From contig JAWQRN010000044.1 in the NCBI GenBank assembly GCA_033557685.1, positions 1-46,549 on the forward strand: a stretch of DNA of 46,549 bases, written 5' to 3'. Numbering within the stretch: the first letter of the stretch is position 1; every line of letters begins with the position of its first letter. Under the pieces are notes generated by a model that did not search any database, was not told the DNA's origin, and saw only the letters and a program-made list of their open reading frames with translations. Made by a program: the position numbers and the translations under genes. Positions 10,965 to 23,012 of this stretch are shown piece after piece. The DNA comes from Sperchopsis tessellata (taxonomy: Eukaryota; Arthropoda; Insecta; Coleoptera; Hydrophilidae).

Positions 10965-13900
10965 ATTCATCTTTATAACGCTCTCAAATACAGATTTAGA
11001 CGCATACTCTTTTCCTTATTGAGAATACGGATATTTTATAATGCACTGGAAGAAGAAAAATTGGATGAAGTATTTTATATACAAAAATGTCTCCCATTAT
11101 ATGTAAAGTTACAACCTGAGATATTTTAAAATTTTATCTATATATTTAATATAATATTTATAAATTATTGTTATACCCGTGAATACGGTATTGTTACTAC
11201 ATTTTAATTAAAAGTAGCCTAAATGTAATATATTTTTTGCTACTAACCCGTACCAAAGGTATTTTTATAGAAATTATACATTTTTATTAAAAAAACAAAT
11301 GATGAAAGGACAAACAGAAGAGCGTCCTCGAAAAATATTAAGTATATTTTTAAGATGTACATTTTTGGTTGGGCGAATAAGAAAAATTGCGATCCTCCTT
11401 GTGCAAAGTTGTACAAATTAAAATTGTCTATCATTAAGTGAGACGTTGAGCAATGCTTAAAGGGGACGACTCTACGATGAGACGGCCCTAATCTTGAATG
11501 TTAAAGTGCTGACTGATTCGATTCGACTTTACGTGAAATTTTGTTCAGTTCCTGCATGATGTAATGCCACTTGTTATCTTTCATCTTTGAGCAGTTTTCC
11601 ATTATGAACTCCGAGTTTTGACAGAGCAACTATATATTGTATTGTATTATTCCTTACAAATATTAAATTTACTTTGTCGTATAAAATATCTGAATTGTAT
11701 GAAGATTTTTCATTTCGCTCTAAGTTTTTATAAGTTGCTTTATTTCATTTCTTCCAGTAATGTTTATATAATAATGTAAAAGAGATCAAATCATTCCATA
11801 CAAAAGATATAAATGCTGTTATGTTTAGTATAAATATAACCTTGTAATACAAATAAAAGATAACCTTTTGGGTTCTATTTTATTTAAAATTAAAATATCG
11901 CATATTCTCAACTCAGTACGGGATCATATAGCAAAAATCCCTTAAAAGAATGCACCTATTTGAAATTTGTATTTATACGTTATTTTTATAAATAATCTTG
12001 TCGGAAAACTCTACTTGAGTTAATTATTCAAAGTTAGTAATCTATAAATATAAACGCTCCTTTTGGTTTGATTTTACGTACAAAATATTAATATGTCAGT
12101 TAAAATAGATTTCCATTTATAAGACAAATCACCATTACTGTTGGCATATCTTTGTGAGATGTTATTTAGATAATATGGTAGATGAAATACCAACTATTCA
12201 ATACAAGAATGCATTCATCACAACCCCCAACTGTAGAGGTTTAGTTAATACATAATTGTATAGAAACTATTCCCGTTAGATAAATATTACATATATTGTA
12301 CATCGATCAACTATGGTTATATAACACGCTTTAATTTAATTTAAATTATTTGTAATTTAGATATCTTACTAAAGTATATGGTATGTTGACAACTTCGTAA
12401 AAATGACTCAATCTTGTTCCACAATTCAGGACGTACAAACTGGGATAAATAAATTTAAAATTATTGGTACATTCGTTTCTAGCTGGTAATACTTGGTAGT
12501 AAACTATTTCATGGCTTAGCTAACACTTGTCGCAATTATACGTAAAATATTCTTTCCTTTTATAAGAAAAATATAAACAATAAGCACTTTAAATTTAAGA
12601 AGAGATATGACACTTTTATATCATTCAAGCACCCTGGGGCAAAGTTTGAACCACCTAATTGGTATACTGGAAGGTATTTGGGACAAATTATGTACCATGT
12701 ATTCAAAGCATCAGAGCGGATATGTTTGTCTATTTAAAGTATAAACTATTATAGAACTAAATATCAGGAGACTTAAAGTATTATATTCAATTTAGCGTAG
12801 ATACAGATGCCTTTTTAACATAAAAAACTATTTATTTGAGATTAAATGTGCCTTTTCGTGTACCTTAAGGGTATTTTTATACCAAAGTTCCGTACATGAA
12901 AATGTTAAGGTTTCCTTTAAATAATTGTGGGGAGTATAAATAGACATTAAACTTATGATCAATTAGAACAGTGTTTGTAGTCAGACATTTTTACTTCCTA
13001 CATTTCCGATAGTATTGCAATCGCAAAAATAGTCGACATCCTATTTTCGGCGAATATAATTCTTTTAGGACTGATTTGACCACATTTTACATGATGACTG
13101 CATATGTATGTATGCCATAATACTGTAACTTATAAGCATGACTTTGAAAGAAAGAATAATATTATTATATTTTAAGATGCAGGCGACTGGAATTATGATA
13201 AGTGATAAGTGTTTTTAAACAGTAACGTAATGTATCGTAGCTCCCCAATGTATTACGAAATAATCAACAATTTAATTAAAAATATCTGAGCTATTTTTCT
13301 TTAAATTAGATTTTTAACAGGTGAAAAATTTGGCTGAAGGATATACATTGCTTGTGGTATTGTAATGGGTTCACAACAAATTGCATTAAAGTGACTAAAC
13401 AAGTAGAAGGGTAGATAGCGATATTTTAATTATAATATAAAATGTCACTAATAAATCATTAACATAAAATTAATACATTTGTATTATTTAATTGAGTATT
13501 GTGATAAATATGTCATCTAGTCATAAGAAAAATGGCATTTTTAGTTTCATTTCTATCTCCAAGAGCTATATTTGTACTGTTACCCGTAGCTATGTAACGA
13601 GAGCTCACAATCCAAGAAATTTATTCCTGGACTAGTAATTTCGCCGATGGTCATTGGTATTTTACCAAATTGAAGTACGCCATCCATTTGTTTCCAATCT
13701 TTGCCGTTTCTACATCGGTGATTACTTAAATTGGATGGGCGAAGGCCTCTATATTATCTATACTGTTCGAAGTACCTGTCTGTACTGACAAGTGAACTTT
13801 GTTTTGTTATCCAGATAATCAATTAAAAGCTTAGAATTAGCAGCTGTTAAAATTATATGTTAAAATTTTTGCTAAAACTGATACCATTAACTAATTTAGA

Positions 13901-14834
13901 AAAAGATTACAAATTTAAAGGGAAATTTTATTTTGGTATGATAAAATAATATTGAACTATATGGAATGATTGGAAAGTATATCTCATCAAAATAGAGTAA
14001 GGAGGAATATGTTTGATATTGTGAGATTCCAGCAAATAACAAGAAAATAAGTAATTTCTCAACATTTGGTACGTGATTTCGTCTGGCTTAATGTAGTAAC
14101 TAAGATGCATTTAGAAAGGAGAAAATTAAACAAAACAAATGGATATGATATTTCGCGTTGTAGAAAATAAAGTTCGCTTCTTTAAAAATTTTATTACAGA
14201 ATCTAAAACTCAACTGTAAAACTTTACAGGACAAACATAAATATAATTTGCTAAATTAATGGCAACAAACTCCAAGGTAAAGTATGGTAAAATATATCGG
14301 GCAAACAAAATCATACGTTAAAGAACATTTTCAGTAATTCAGTAGGTTCATCAAATATGAAAATAAATCCGTCAAATATTACACCGGTCCAAATAGCGCA
14401 AAAACAATCCTATCATTGTCTACGATGCCATTGACTTCTACAGAATACAAGTGTTGCTAATATTCTTTTTTTACAAATTTTATTTTGTCTAATCGCTCAA
14501 TAACAATCAATTTCAATTTAGATAAATAAGTACATTGAGAACTATGAATTTTAGAAAGAGCAACATTAACTTTAAATAAGAGCATTAGGAAACAAAAATA
14601 TCTTTAATCGATGACAGAGAATAAACTATAAATTAATTAAACCTTAAGGTAATGAAAATTTTTAGAATCTATATACAATTACAATAAACTGACAATATAC
14701 AGATAAATAAATACGTAAATAAAAAGTGCAAGTGAATATTATAAAAGAAATTAGTGTTGCTATATATTCTGCTATAATATACTTTAGTATTTAATTTCAT
14801 AATTTAATACTTTCTTTTTGGTGTGTTTACCTAG
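10965..14834. other. AT-rich intron-like sequence, nothing firm
   Basis: Nearly 4 kb with very high AT and no supported genes. A less AT-rich patch at 13555-13790 has some coding character on the minus strand (FGKIPMTIGE) but no recognisable family. Otherwise featureless. Confidence 0.4.
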
Positions 14835-14900
14835 CTATATCATAAGTTCTTTGTTTCGGGCAACCCACATGCGATGAAACAAAATTATGTTTTGTTGTCT
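14835..14900 (+). other. Possible 5' exon of the class B GPCR (weak)
   Basis: A good acceptor (pyrimidine-rich tract ending in tttacctag at 14834) and a strong donor (gtaagt from 14901) enclose 66 nt. If spliced to 17802-17875, the frame is open from an ATG near 14886 (MFCC joined to LYAIHNN), with an upstream in-frame TGA making the rest 5' UTR. The phase fits, but the product would lack a proper signal peptide, which this receptor family normally has. Chance is quite possible. Confidence 0.2.
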
Positions 14901-16003
14901 GTAAGTGATCACGCGTCTTTCACTGTTTAACACGGGATATTCGGTCTTACTTCGCGGTTATAAAACATATCGCAAACGAATGATATGAAATTAGCTGAAT
15001 TTTAAAACCTACAAAAAAGTGATGCTGTCAAATAACGATACGATACGATACTATTTTTTGAATTTATTGACTTTGCAAATTTTTTATAAACTATTTATAA
15101 TTTAAATTTCACTCTTCAGAAGTTTTTTAATTTACATAAGAATTCTGCTTCATTATTCCGTCATTATTTTATTTTATCATCAGTGCTTTTAATTCAATTT
15201 ATTTCTTTTAAATTTAATACTGAAAGTTAGAGATATCTTTAGAGTAGTTGGCTTTGCGTAAGTCTTGTGTACATTTGAATTGCGACTTGTTGCTATTCGA
15301 GCATTCATTATTTGTATGTGATATATTTATAGCGTGGTAGTCAAGCCTCACCAAACTATACGCATTTGTTTGACTGAGAAGTTTTGAAGTTAGAACTGGA
15401 CACTTCCTGTTACTTCAACACTTCACTACCGAGTACCCGCGCAGTGTACCAAACGTATGGAGGCATTAAAACATATACTAACACTAGGGCCTTCCAAAAA
15501 AGGAATAACTAAATATAATATCTTAAATTAACTTACTACACTCATTTAGTTTCATTAGTTGTTTTGTGGCACCACAATTTTACATAAGAAACCTTAATTT
15601 TTTTAAGAATAGAACTGTTTGAATTCTCTTTTATTTTTTACACCTGTTTGTATAAAAAATTTCCCAGCCGAAATAAACGAAAAAAAAACTAACCCTTTCA
15701 GAAAAGCGCCCCTCTGAAAAAAATACATGCCAAATTTCACTATTAAATCAGTATATGAAACTCGTTGTGAGAGTCCTATTTAATGCACAAAGTCTGTTGT
15801 GTCGCAGATTATCGAAATTTATGATGCACTTCGAAGATCCGACCGATGCAGCCACCAACATGAATGTTTAACACTAACAGAAAAAAAAAATCCTTTTTAG
15901 TTATGTTAGTGATGTGATAGGACATACTGCATCAAATAAATTTAGTAAGAAAATCTATGCAAACTAAAAACAAATATTTAAAAACTGTTATTATTTATTT
16001 TAA

Positions 16004-16060
<57 letters not shown>

Positions 16061-17801
16061 CTCAAAACACAAGTATTTGAATATGATTCAACTCAAGCTG
16101 AAGAAAGTTTTTAATCGGTAGCAACAGCTGATAGAAAGTTTAACAGATTATAACTTATCAAACACATTTGCGATAGACAATGGGGACTGAAAGATTAAAT
16201 TCTTTAGTTTTGTTATCTATATCAGAAAATGGATGTTAATGAAAAATCTCGCTTTCGCAAAATTAAAATAATGAACAAAGCGTATCTAAATTATAATTGA
16301 TTAAATTGAAAAGTGTTTATTTGTTTGTTATAAATGTAGTATTCATGAGTAAATACCGTTGATAAGTAGAAATATCGTAGTTATGAAATTATTCTTAATT
16401 TAATCAGAATACTTATTCTTACAATTATAAAATACTTAAATATATTATGAGTATACGTACTTGTTGGAATACATACAATGTAAGCAACGATGATATTCAT
16501 TATGAAAATTTGAATGTTACTTTTCGTCTGTCAGAAAATTCGTCACAATTCAAAAACCCACATATTCGATGAACATACACTAGCATCCAATTGATTTCTA
16601 TCAAGTGCAATCACAGTGAGTGTTCTTTAGTACTTTACGATGTATTTTTTTATTAGCACCAAATCTTAAAAATTAAAAAAGAACATATAATTTTGAAAAA
16701 TTCAACTGCAATTTGGACAAATTTTAAATAAGAAACTATTTGAAATACATGGAACGATAATATTAGTATCTTCTGATCCACCTAAGCCCAAGCTCATACA
16801 TTTTATTCTCAAGATAAAAACAAATTTGATAAATAACGCCGTCAATTGTCAATTGAAGAGAGGCTTTATTGATAAATATAGTAACAAGTTGACGTGGAAT
16901 AAAAAATTTATGTGAGAGCATATGAGTATATTATGTGTATGGTTTGTTAAGTATGTAGATATTGTTTATATATTAATAAATATATATAACAATAAATTAT
17001 TAATAACTTTCGCATCGTGTTAATAATATTCTGTTAAGTAGAACTAACCCTTTACATTATAACTGACAGGTTATATAATTAAAAATATAATGGATTAATT
17101 AACTACCCGCAAAATCGTACCAATATTTTCGCTTTTATTTTATTTTGTTTTATACATTTGATTAATTGCTTTTAGTATATGTGTGAATATACTTTTAATT
17201 AAATATAACACTAGTATTAGCTTGCAAGTAATTACATCAAGTTTAATTAAATTTACTTATACTAATATTATTGTAAACAGAATAAAATCTAAATTTAAAT
17301 TAATGTGTAGGAAATAAAATTTTACTTGGTGACACATACCATAGTTTCAAATTCATTTTTTACAATACAGCGTGCCCTTACTGAGAACATGCATCATATT
17401 TGAAATACTTTAAGTTTAGATGCAATAAGTCAATCGTTTTAAATAAATCACCGAAATTAAACAGCTATCAATTTTAAGTAATATTTTCCACCATTATTTC
17501 ACAAAATCTTATACAGTTAATATGTAATTGGTATTCACCAAATTCTTTAAATATAGTTTTTTATAAATATGTTTACGTTTCGTTGTTTTCCTATAGCAAT
17601 GCATAACACGTAGCACGTCAATTTTAGAGTTTACTTACATAAACCAATTTTAGTGTTAGTGTTATATAACTATTTTTCTCATAATTTTGCTTTTGGGCAG
17701 AACTACAGCAATACAGGACATACACAATAATAATCATATCCCGACCATTATTATATTATACTAGCTATAAACAACTCTGATTTAATTTAATTTTGTTTCA
17801 G
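14901..17801. other. AT-rich intron-like sequence with one microsatellite
   Basis: No coding frame of interest. It contains the (AT)n tract at 16007-16058. The last 20 nt form the acceptor of the GPCR exon. Confidence 0.5.
16007..16058. repeat. (AT)n microsatellite
   Basis: An uninterrupted AT run of about 52 nt. Confidence 0.95.
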
Positions 17802-17875
17802 ATATGCAATTCACAACAATTTAACAATATCTTCAGCAGAAGACTGCATGCAGTTGTATCCTAATAACACAAAAG
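17802..17875 (+). CDS. Class B1 GPCR ectodomain exon (first cysteine)
   Basis: An exon of 74 nt between a strong acceptor (ttaattttgtttcag, ending at 17801) and donor g|gtatgtg. It starts in phase 2 and ends in phase 1. The only open frame gives YAIHNNLTISSAEDCMQLYP, then NNTK, with a split glycine codon. It holds two N-glycosylation sequons (NLT, NNT) and one cysteine. The phase-1 end joins exactly to the exon at 45434, giving DCMQLYPNNTK-GCPTKYFD-FCWP. The spacing of cysteines 1, 2 and 3 is that of secretin-family hormone receptors (CRF receptors have an 11-16 residue gap between the first two). It lies outside the membrane and helps bind a peptide ligand. Signal-peptide and downstream seven-helix exons were not found. 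Which receptor subtype is unknown. Confidence 0.75.
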
Positions 17876-19479
17876 GTATGTGAATAGTTGAATTGATTGT
17901 GTATGTAAGATGAAGCGTAATAATTGAATATTCTCTTAACCTTTATATGTACAATAATTACAGTAATAAATAGTAATTTACATTCAAGTAATTTGACTGA
18001 TCAGACTGTATATTTATATAACCTTGAATTTTTTTATATGTTTGTCACTTTCAACATTTGAGGACAACTATTTCTTGACATTTTTAAAACTATTTCTATT
18101 ATACAAAGCAATTATTTCCTTTTGTGTAATGCAACATCACTTTAGAGATGTATCTTAAAAATTTGGTATATAATGTTTATAATGTGAAAATGTGCACCAT
18201 TGACTGCTTACAGATGAATGAATCGATATTTGATACTTCATTTGTAGTTAGCCAGAGCTGTTAAAGATACTTGTTCAATCTCGCCAGTTATGTATTCTTT
18301 CAAATTACACAATTTTTGTTCTTGCGGGCACCATCCTATGGAAACCAAATTGAAGTAAATTATATTATTACAATTCGGAACTGTATCTCAGCAGACTAAT
18401 ACTAAAGTTTCTGTATTCTGTTCTGGATAAAATAAGTTTTTTTCCATAGTAATGCCATATACACAAATGTTTGGTATATGTGATATTTACAAATTTACAG
18501 AGAATGAATATGAATGTATACCTGGAAACAACGTTCATATAGTTAGTAACCATGGAAATCAATCACATTTAATTACCGAAAATTAGTTTTTTCTGTCACT
18601 CTTTCTAAGGTTGTTATTAATAGTTTATTTCATTTCATTTATATATTTGTAGCAGCCATGAGTTGCCACTCTTTATTTTACTTTTGTGAAAATTATCTAA
18701 TGAATTTGATATAATCATTTTCCCAAATTATGAAGCGTCAATAATTTTCTTTATATTTAGGTGAGTGCGTTTTAGATTGTTAAATTAATACGCTGAACAA
18801 CGAATTAAAAGGTATGTTGTTAATATCGTCCTCAGCTCTACGTACAATTTGATTTTGGGAGTAGAATTTGTTTTAAACAATTTCAAATCTTTTTTCACAT
18901 GTATGTTGTATGTAAATATGTTTGGTATTTAGCTACGGTGTCAATATTATGAACTCCAAAATGTATGAAAATAATTTGAAGTAATATATATTTAGAAAAA
19001 CAATAATTTCTTTTAGTTTTTAATTTTTGAATTCTAATATTCAACGAGCCGGCAAAATATTGGATGTATGATTTATATAGGTGATTATTTTTACCTGTTG
19101 GTAAAAAGTATATCTTGAAATTTTAATCAAATAGTTGGGCAGTTGCTAATCACAGACGCATCATATAAAAAAACTTTTTTGGTGTCTATCTATAAGCAAA
19201 TAACGTGAGAAATCGTATTCTATGCCCATTTGTTTTTGGAGATTTATACACAGGAAGATAGTAGCACTTTTTAAGTAATCAGAAAGTACATGGACGAGAT
19301 AATTCTATATTTTATTTATAATGTTCTGAAACAATTAAATAATGGCTCAATTTGTTTCTTATAAACATGATCACATAAGTACGCGACTTGGCCACAATAT
19401 AACCAGTTTCGTATCTCTTACCGTTTCCGAGGTCCCTATATAGCCCCTCAAATTTTAAATATCCTATATACTTATACTT
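17876..19479. other. AT-rich intron sequence, nothing recognised
   Basis: No gene, repeat end or RNA fold was recognised apart from the donor site at its start. Confidence 0.5.
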
Positions 19480-19640
19480 ATAAGCGGTGGTCATACAGCC
19501 TATGCCGCATCTCGCATTTCGATTGCCATCTATCTCTTTCTCTCCAATAACTGTCTCTCATGGTATTCCGTATTCCCACTATCCATGTCCTCGCGGGTCT
19601 TCCTCTCTTTCTTCTATTGTCGGGTACAACCTATATTCAT
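19480..19640 (-). pseudogene. LINE 3' coding fragment (RTE/CR1-like ORF2 C-terminus)
   Basis: Minus-strand translation gives RRKRGRPARTWIVGIRNTM, then SYWRERDRWQSKCEMRHRLY. This matches the C-terminal RGRP..W.DGI......A.DR..W pattern of arthropod LINE ORF2 proteins, the same group as the RT piece at 150-840. It is GC-richer than its flanks. Only this short 3' portion is present, as expected of a 5'-truncated copy. Confidence 0.65.
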
Positions 19641-21014
19641 CCTATATACAAATGTAAATATTAAATGTAATTTAATATTATTTATTTAATTAAATATTTT
19701 CTGGACAAAATGACGTATGTGTTGAAATATTCTAGTTAATAATCGTATGGACTATTTGTGTAGTACCTAGTTTGATCGAAATAACTACGAGGTTTTATGC
19801 TGCAGAAAATAGAAGTGTGGATGGTTTCCACTAGTGTGTTCCTTACCTACTATAAGCAATTTAGAGTAATGTTAATCATGTATCTTCTCATAGCAAGAAT
19901 ATTAACATAAATAAACGTCTACTATGGAAATGGACCCCATAGTAAATTGCTTGCTCTTAGATTTAATTATACTGTCTGACTCTTTTGGTAGATTTTTCAT
20001 TATATTTTATTCTGATTTTGATTAATATACATAGTAATGGTTAAAGAAGCATTCCATTTTTTTACTCGTGTACGTTTTTTTATTAGCTATTGAATATTAT
20101 ATTTTAGATAGTTAACGATTTTTTGTTAATTGGGTAAAGCCATATACCTAATTTTTGGCTACAGCTATTAAAAAAAGATCAAAACTGGTATATGATTTTG
20201 AGGTGTTCTTTGCATATATTTAAAATATTATATTTCACCTGTTGTTCTGGGAAATAACCTGCTGAAGTAATTCTAATATAAAAATTTAAAATTTTTTTAT
20301 ATTTTTTTATATCAACTCATATTTTGAGCCTACTTTAAGATTAGACCAAAAAACACAGATTATCAGACCATCATACTTCAGAGCAAACATATCGAGAAAA
20401 ATATACAGCAGTATTCACATTTCTTCAATCTCTAAACTTAAAACAATACATGTATCATTAACAAAATTATGAAACTGAATATGATAACATATCTGGCAAA
20501 TCGGCTAATTATTTTCACATAAAATGATTGTAGAGTCGTTCATTGGGGCAAACAGATATGATAGACTAGTTCAGTATTTACACTGGAATATCATCTTTTA
20601 ATTGTGCATTAGGGACACGGGACTACTATTTTAAGGTTTTTTCGGATGGTGATAAAGGGAGCCTAATCACAAAAATAACCATATTGAATGGACGAAAATC
20701 ATGAATTCTAGAATTAAAAGCATTTGCACTATATATTAGATCACATGGGTTGCAATATTCGGGTCCTTAGCTGGAATTAATAATTTCTACATCCTTGGCC
20801 AGTAAAATGTTTACATTTTTATGATTATAAAATAAAATTTGATAAATCTGAATGTGAGAAATATGAATGTAAGATATCTTTTTGAAATAAAACAGAAAGT
20901 ACTAAAAACATTGTCATTATTCTCACTTTATCGGCTTCAAGTTACAACATATTGACGTTAAAGTATTACTTCTACAGAAAACAGATACTATAAGAGTACA
21001 AACAAACTTATATT
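19641..21014. other. AT-rich spacer with histone-like gene 3' flank
   Basis: No gene was recognised. The part just left of 21015 would be the 3' UTR of the minus-strand histone-like gene. No standard AATAAA was located with confidence there, although a GATAAA variant lies near 20929. Confidence 0.4.
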
Positions 21015-21374
21015 TCACATTTTAGGACTCCTGCTCCTGCTTCTGCTCTTGCTTTTGTTTCGAGGTTTGCAAGCTGCAACCTTTTCCTTGCGTGCACCAA
21101 CCTTGCGTTTATGTCTGATACCAGCATCACGTTGTCCATACCTTGCGATTACATCACCGAGAAAGTATTTTTCCCTGTGCTTCTTTATTGCACCAAAAGC
21201 AATTCCTTTCTCCAAGACTTGCACGAGATCTTTCTTGAAATGTTCTATGGGAACGGCATATTCTCTTGCGATAAAATCTTTTATAGAAGTAATTGTGGAA
21301 CCATTTGGATCTCTTAGATCACCAATGGCTGCAACTACTAGCTGGGCTGTTCGACGTCGACGTGATGATGGCAT
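21015..21374 (-). CDS. Linker-histone-like protein (H15 winged helix), 119 aa, intronless
   Basis: A complete ORF with ATG at 21374. It has an Arg-rich N-terminus (MPSSRRRR) and then a globular domain at about residues 8-75 with the H1/H5 (H15) layout: helix 1 TAQLVVAAIGDL, serine-threonine turn NGSTITSIKDFIAREY, helix 3 HFKKDLVQVLEKGIAFGAIK, and a beta wing (KYFLGD). The tail is basic (RHKRKVGARKEK) and ends in an SR-rich stretch (KSKSRSRSRSPKM). Such proteins bind nucleosomal linker DNA in the nucleus. The tail is far shorter than in somatic H1 (about 100 residues or more) and rich in Arg and Ser, closer to sperm-specific or protamine-like linker histones; that role is inference. The frame is clean, unlike all neighbouring element relics, so it is probably functional or a recent retrocopy. 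It lies antisense within the GPCR intron. Confidence 0.85.
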   Translation of the reverse strand: MPSSRRRRTAQLVVAAIGDLRDPNGSTITSIKDFIAREYAVPIEHFKKDLVQVLEKGIAFGAIKKHREKYFLGDVIARYGQRDAGIRHKRKVGARKEKVAACKPRNKSKSRSRSRSPKM

Positions 21375-21990
21375 TTTAATTATATTAACTATTTTATCTT
21401 AAGAAATTTAATAACGAAAAATTTTGAAGTGTGTTTAAAAGAATTTAAAAATATGACAATTTGTTGCTATGACGTATAAACATTTTATGAAAATTGAATT
21501 TATTTATTGCAACGATAACTATGACCCGATACAAATTTATATCACAACAATTTACAATATTCTGACGTGGAGTTTAGAGTTTGAGGCCCATAGATGGTAA
21601 ATTTTTTTGTGTTTAGAGAAACGTATATGTGGTTCTCGTCTGGGAGGGACATAAAACAGTGGGTTCCGTATATTTTAGATTAATTAATATCACTTGCATA
21701 TTTCAGAACGCAATTCCAGTTATAATACAGGTACTGCAAAATTTCCAGGTGTAGTAGTATATTCCCTGGCATCGATGATGGTCCACATCAGCGGAAATAG
21801 GCTGATGTTAAATAATAAATTGAACACGCTATATGCGTATGTTTAGGCATAGTAATAAGAATATATATATAACATATATAATATATAACATATATATATA
21901 CATATACATATATATACATATATAACATATAAATAGTGAATACAATAGTTATATTTAAAATTTGTTTTTATTTCAGTACGTAGTCTTCCG
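21375..21990. other. Histone-like gene upstream region and AT repeats
   Basis: This should hold the promoter of the minus-strand histone-like gene; no TATA box could be singled out in such AT-rich DNA. agcggaaataggct recurs near 21791, inside a small 7-bp-stem hairpin (acatcag/ctgatgt). An imperfect TA repeat with ac interruptions runs 21860-21935. Confidence 0.4.
21860..21935. repeat. Imperfect (TA)n with CA interruptions
   Basis: atat units separated by aac and cat steps over about 75 nt, just outside the left end of the second PLE. Confidence 0.85.
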
Positions 21991-21994
21991 CGGC

Positions 21995-22215
21995 CACAGT
22001 AAATATCTTCAGATTTTCTGGGAGATAACTGTAAGTTGGCTTTTCTATTTGACGACGTTTCGCCCACCGTTGCAGGGGTCATTATCAAGAGATGTAGATC
22101 TTAATAGTGCTAATTATAAATTGTCATGTAGCTCTGAAAAGTGCTAGATGTAGGCATCGACCATCACTAAAAAGTGCTAAGCATAGAATAACATGTATCT
22201 CTCAGAAATGTTAGT
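21995..22215 (-). repeat. PLE terminal repeat, left (inverted) copy
   Basis: About 215 bp that reads as the diverged reverse complement of 23930-24150. Shared landmarks are ggcttttctatttg, the gacgttt block, tgcagggg, tagctctgaaaagtgcta and aaaaagtgctaagcatagaa. It contains three aagtgcta-type repeats. With the right copy it brackets a PLE, consistent with the pseudo-LTRs of these elements in inverted arrangement. Confidence 0.8.
22051..22091 (-). ncRNA. Degenerate hammerhead-like motif in left PLE end
   Basis: Minus strand TTGATAA, then TGACCC and GGGC around a loop, then GAAA and ACGTC. Order and spacing match a minimal hammerhead with self-complementary stem III (ACGT) and cleavage base C. 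The core has two substitutions from CUGANGA (first C to U, G8 to A), so catalysis is unlikely. Confidence 0.4.
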
Positions 22216-22379
22216 AGTAAAATAAACGGATGTTCGATTTGTTTTTTAATTTGATTTGAAACTATTTATTTTTAAGATCTTATGTATATACAATTAATGT
22301 ATTCCCTACTTTTCCTACTATGATAGCTAGCTAATTAATTCATCTAATCTAATATAGTTCCTAAGATGATACCATGATC

Positions 22380-22885
22380 AATATATTAACTACAAATAAG
22401 AAAGATGTACAAAACAACCTAAATAATCTACTGATATTTTATTTAACCAAAGTTTTCACCGGAGTTTTCTCTGATTGGCGGTTGGTCACATCCTTCTGGG
22501 TGATCCTAGATATATCTTATCTGCGGCAGTCGATGTCGAATTCGAAAAAGCGCGTTTTCTCCGGTGTAGGCTGCTATCCTTCTGGTTATTGGCTCTTCCC
22601 TCAGTTTCAGGTGGTAGGAACTCTTCCCTCGTCCTTGGATGAAATCCGTGATAATGCCTATTCCAGCTCTCTTTAAAAAAAATGATGCATTCAGTTCCTT
22701 AACTTCCAGGTCTCCCAGAACTCTTATAGAAGATCCAATTCCGTAAAAAGAAGTAGTAGATTGCCGCGTCATCTGCAAAAGAGAGCAAGTGCAGTATCAG
22801 GAGTTCTTCGAAAATCATTTATGTAAAGTGAAAAAAGGTGGGCCCAAGAATTTAACCCTAGGGCACACCCGCTACAATATGTATC
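22380..22885 (-). pseudogene. Non-LTR reverse transcriptase fragment inside the PLE
   Basis: Minus strand: VAGVP, stop, G, stop, ILGPPFF (near 22845-22880) corresponds to the SGVPQGS.LGPLLF box of Jockey/R1/I-type LINEs. About 75 nt further on comes FADDAAIYYF (near 22745-22775), the catalytic F/YADD box. The 90-aa open frame at 22506-22778 is a shifted reading of the same piece. Two RT boxes in correct order and spacing support the call. It lies between the left terminal repeat and the PLE coding sequence, so it is probably an insertion or a rearranged neighbour. Confidence 0.6.
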
Positions 22886-22961
22886 CGCTCTCAGAACTGT
22901 TAGTCGTAGAATCAACGGATATTTGTAGTTTACCGACTGTATATATATATATATACATATA

Positions 22962-23012
22962 TATAGCGTGATCGTGCACCAATAGGAAACCTTCTTACTT
23001 CAGTAGGTCGAC
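22962..23012. repeat. Inner inverted repeat, left arm (51 bp)
   Basis: The reverse complement of 23848-23898 with few mismatches; shared core aataggaaaccttcttac and gtcgac. It sits directly before the PLE coding remnant. Confidence 0.8.

Noticed and set aside
13555..13790. Coding-like minus-strand patch as a receptor or other host exon
   Set aside because: Frames break repeatedly and no splice sites or family motif support it.
7150..14990. Similarity between 7150-7215 and 14920-14985 (gtttaacacggg...cgcaaacg) as a repeat family
   Set aside because: Only scattered matches with gaps; not convincing by eye.
21049..21402. 117-aa open frame on the + strand
   Set aside because: The antisense shadow of the linker-histone-like ORF, which has clear domain structure on the minus strand.
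22506..22778. 90-aa frame on the minus strand as a separate gene
   Set aside because: The neighbouring frame carries FADDAAIY after an ILGPPFF box, so this is a shifted reading of a LINE RT.
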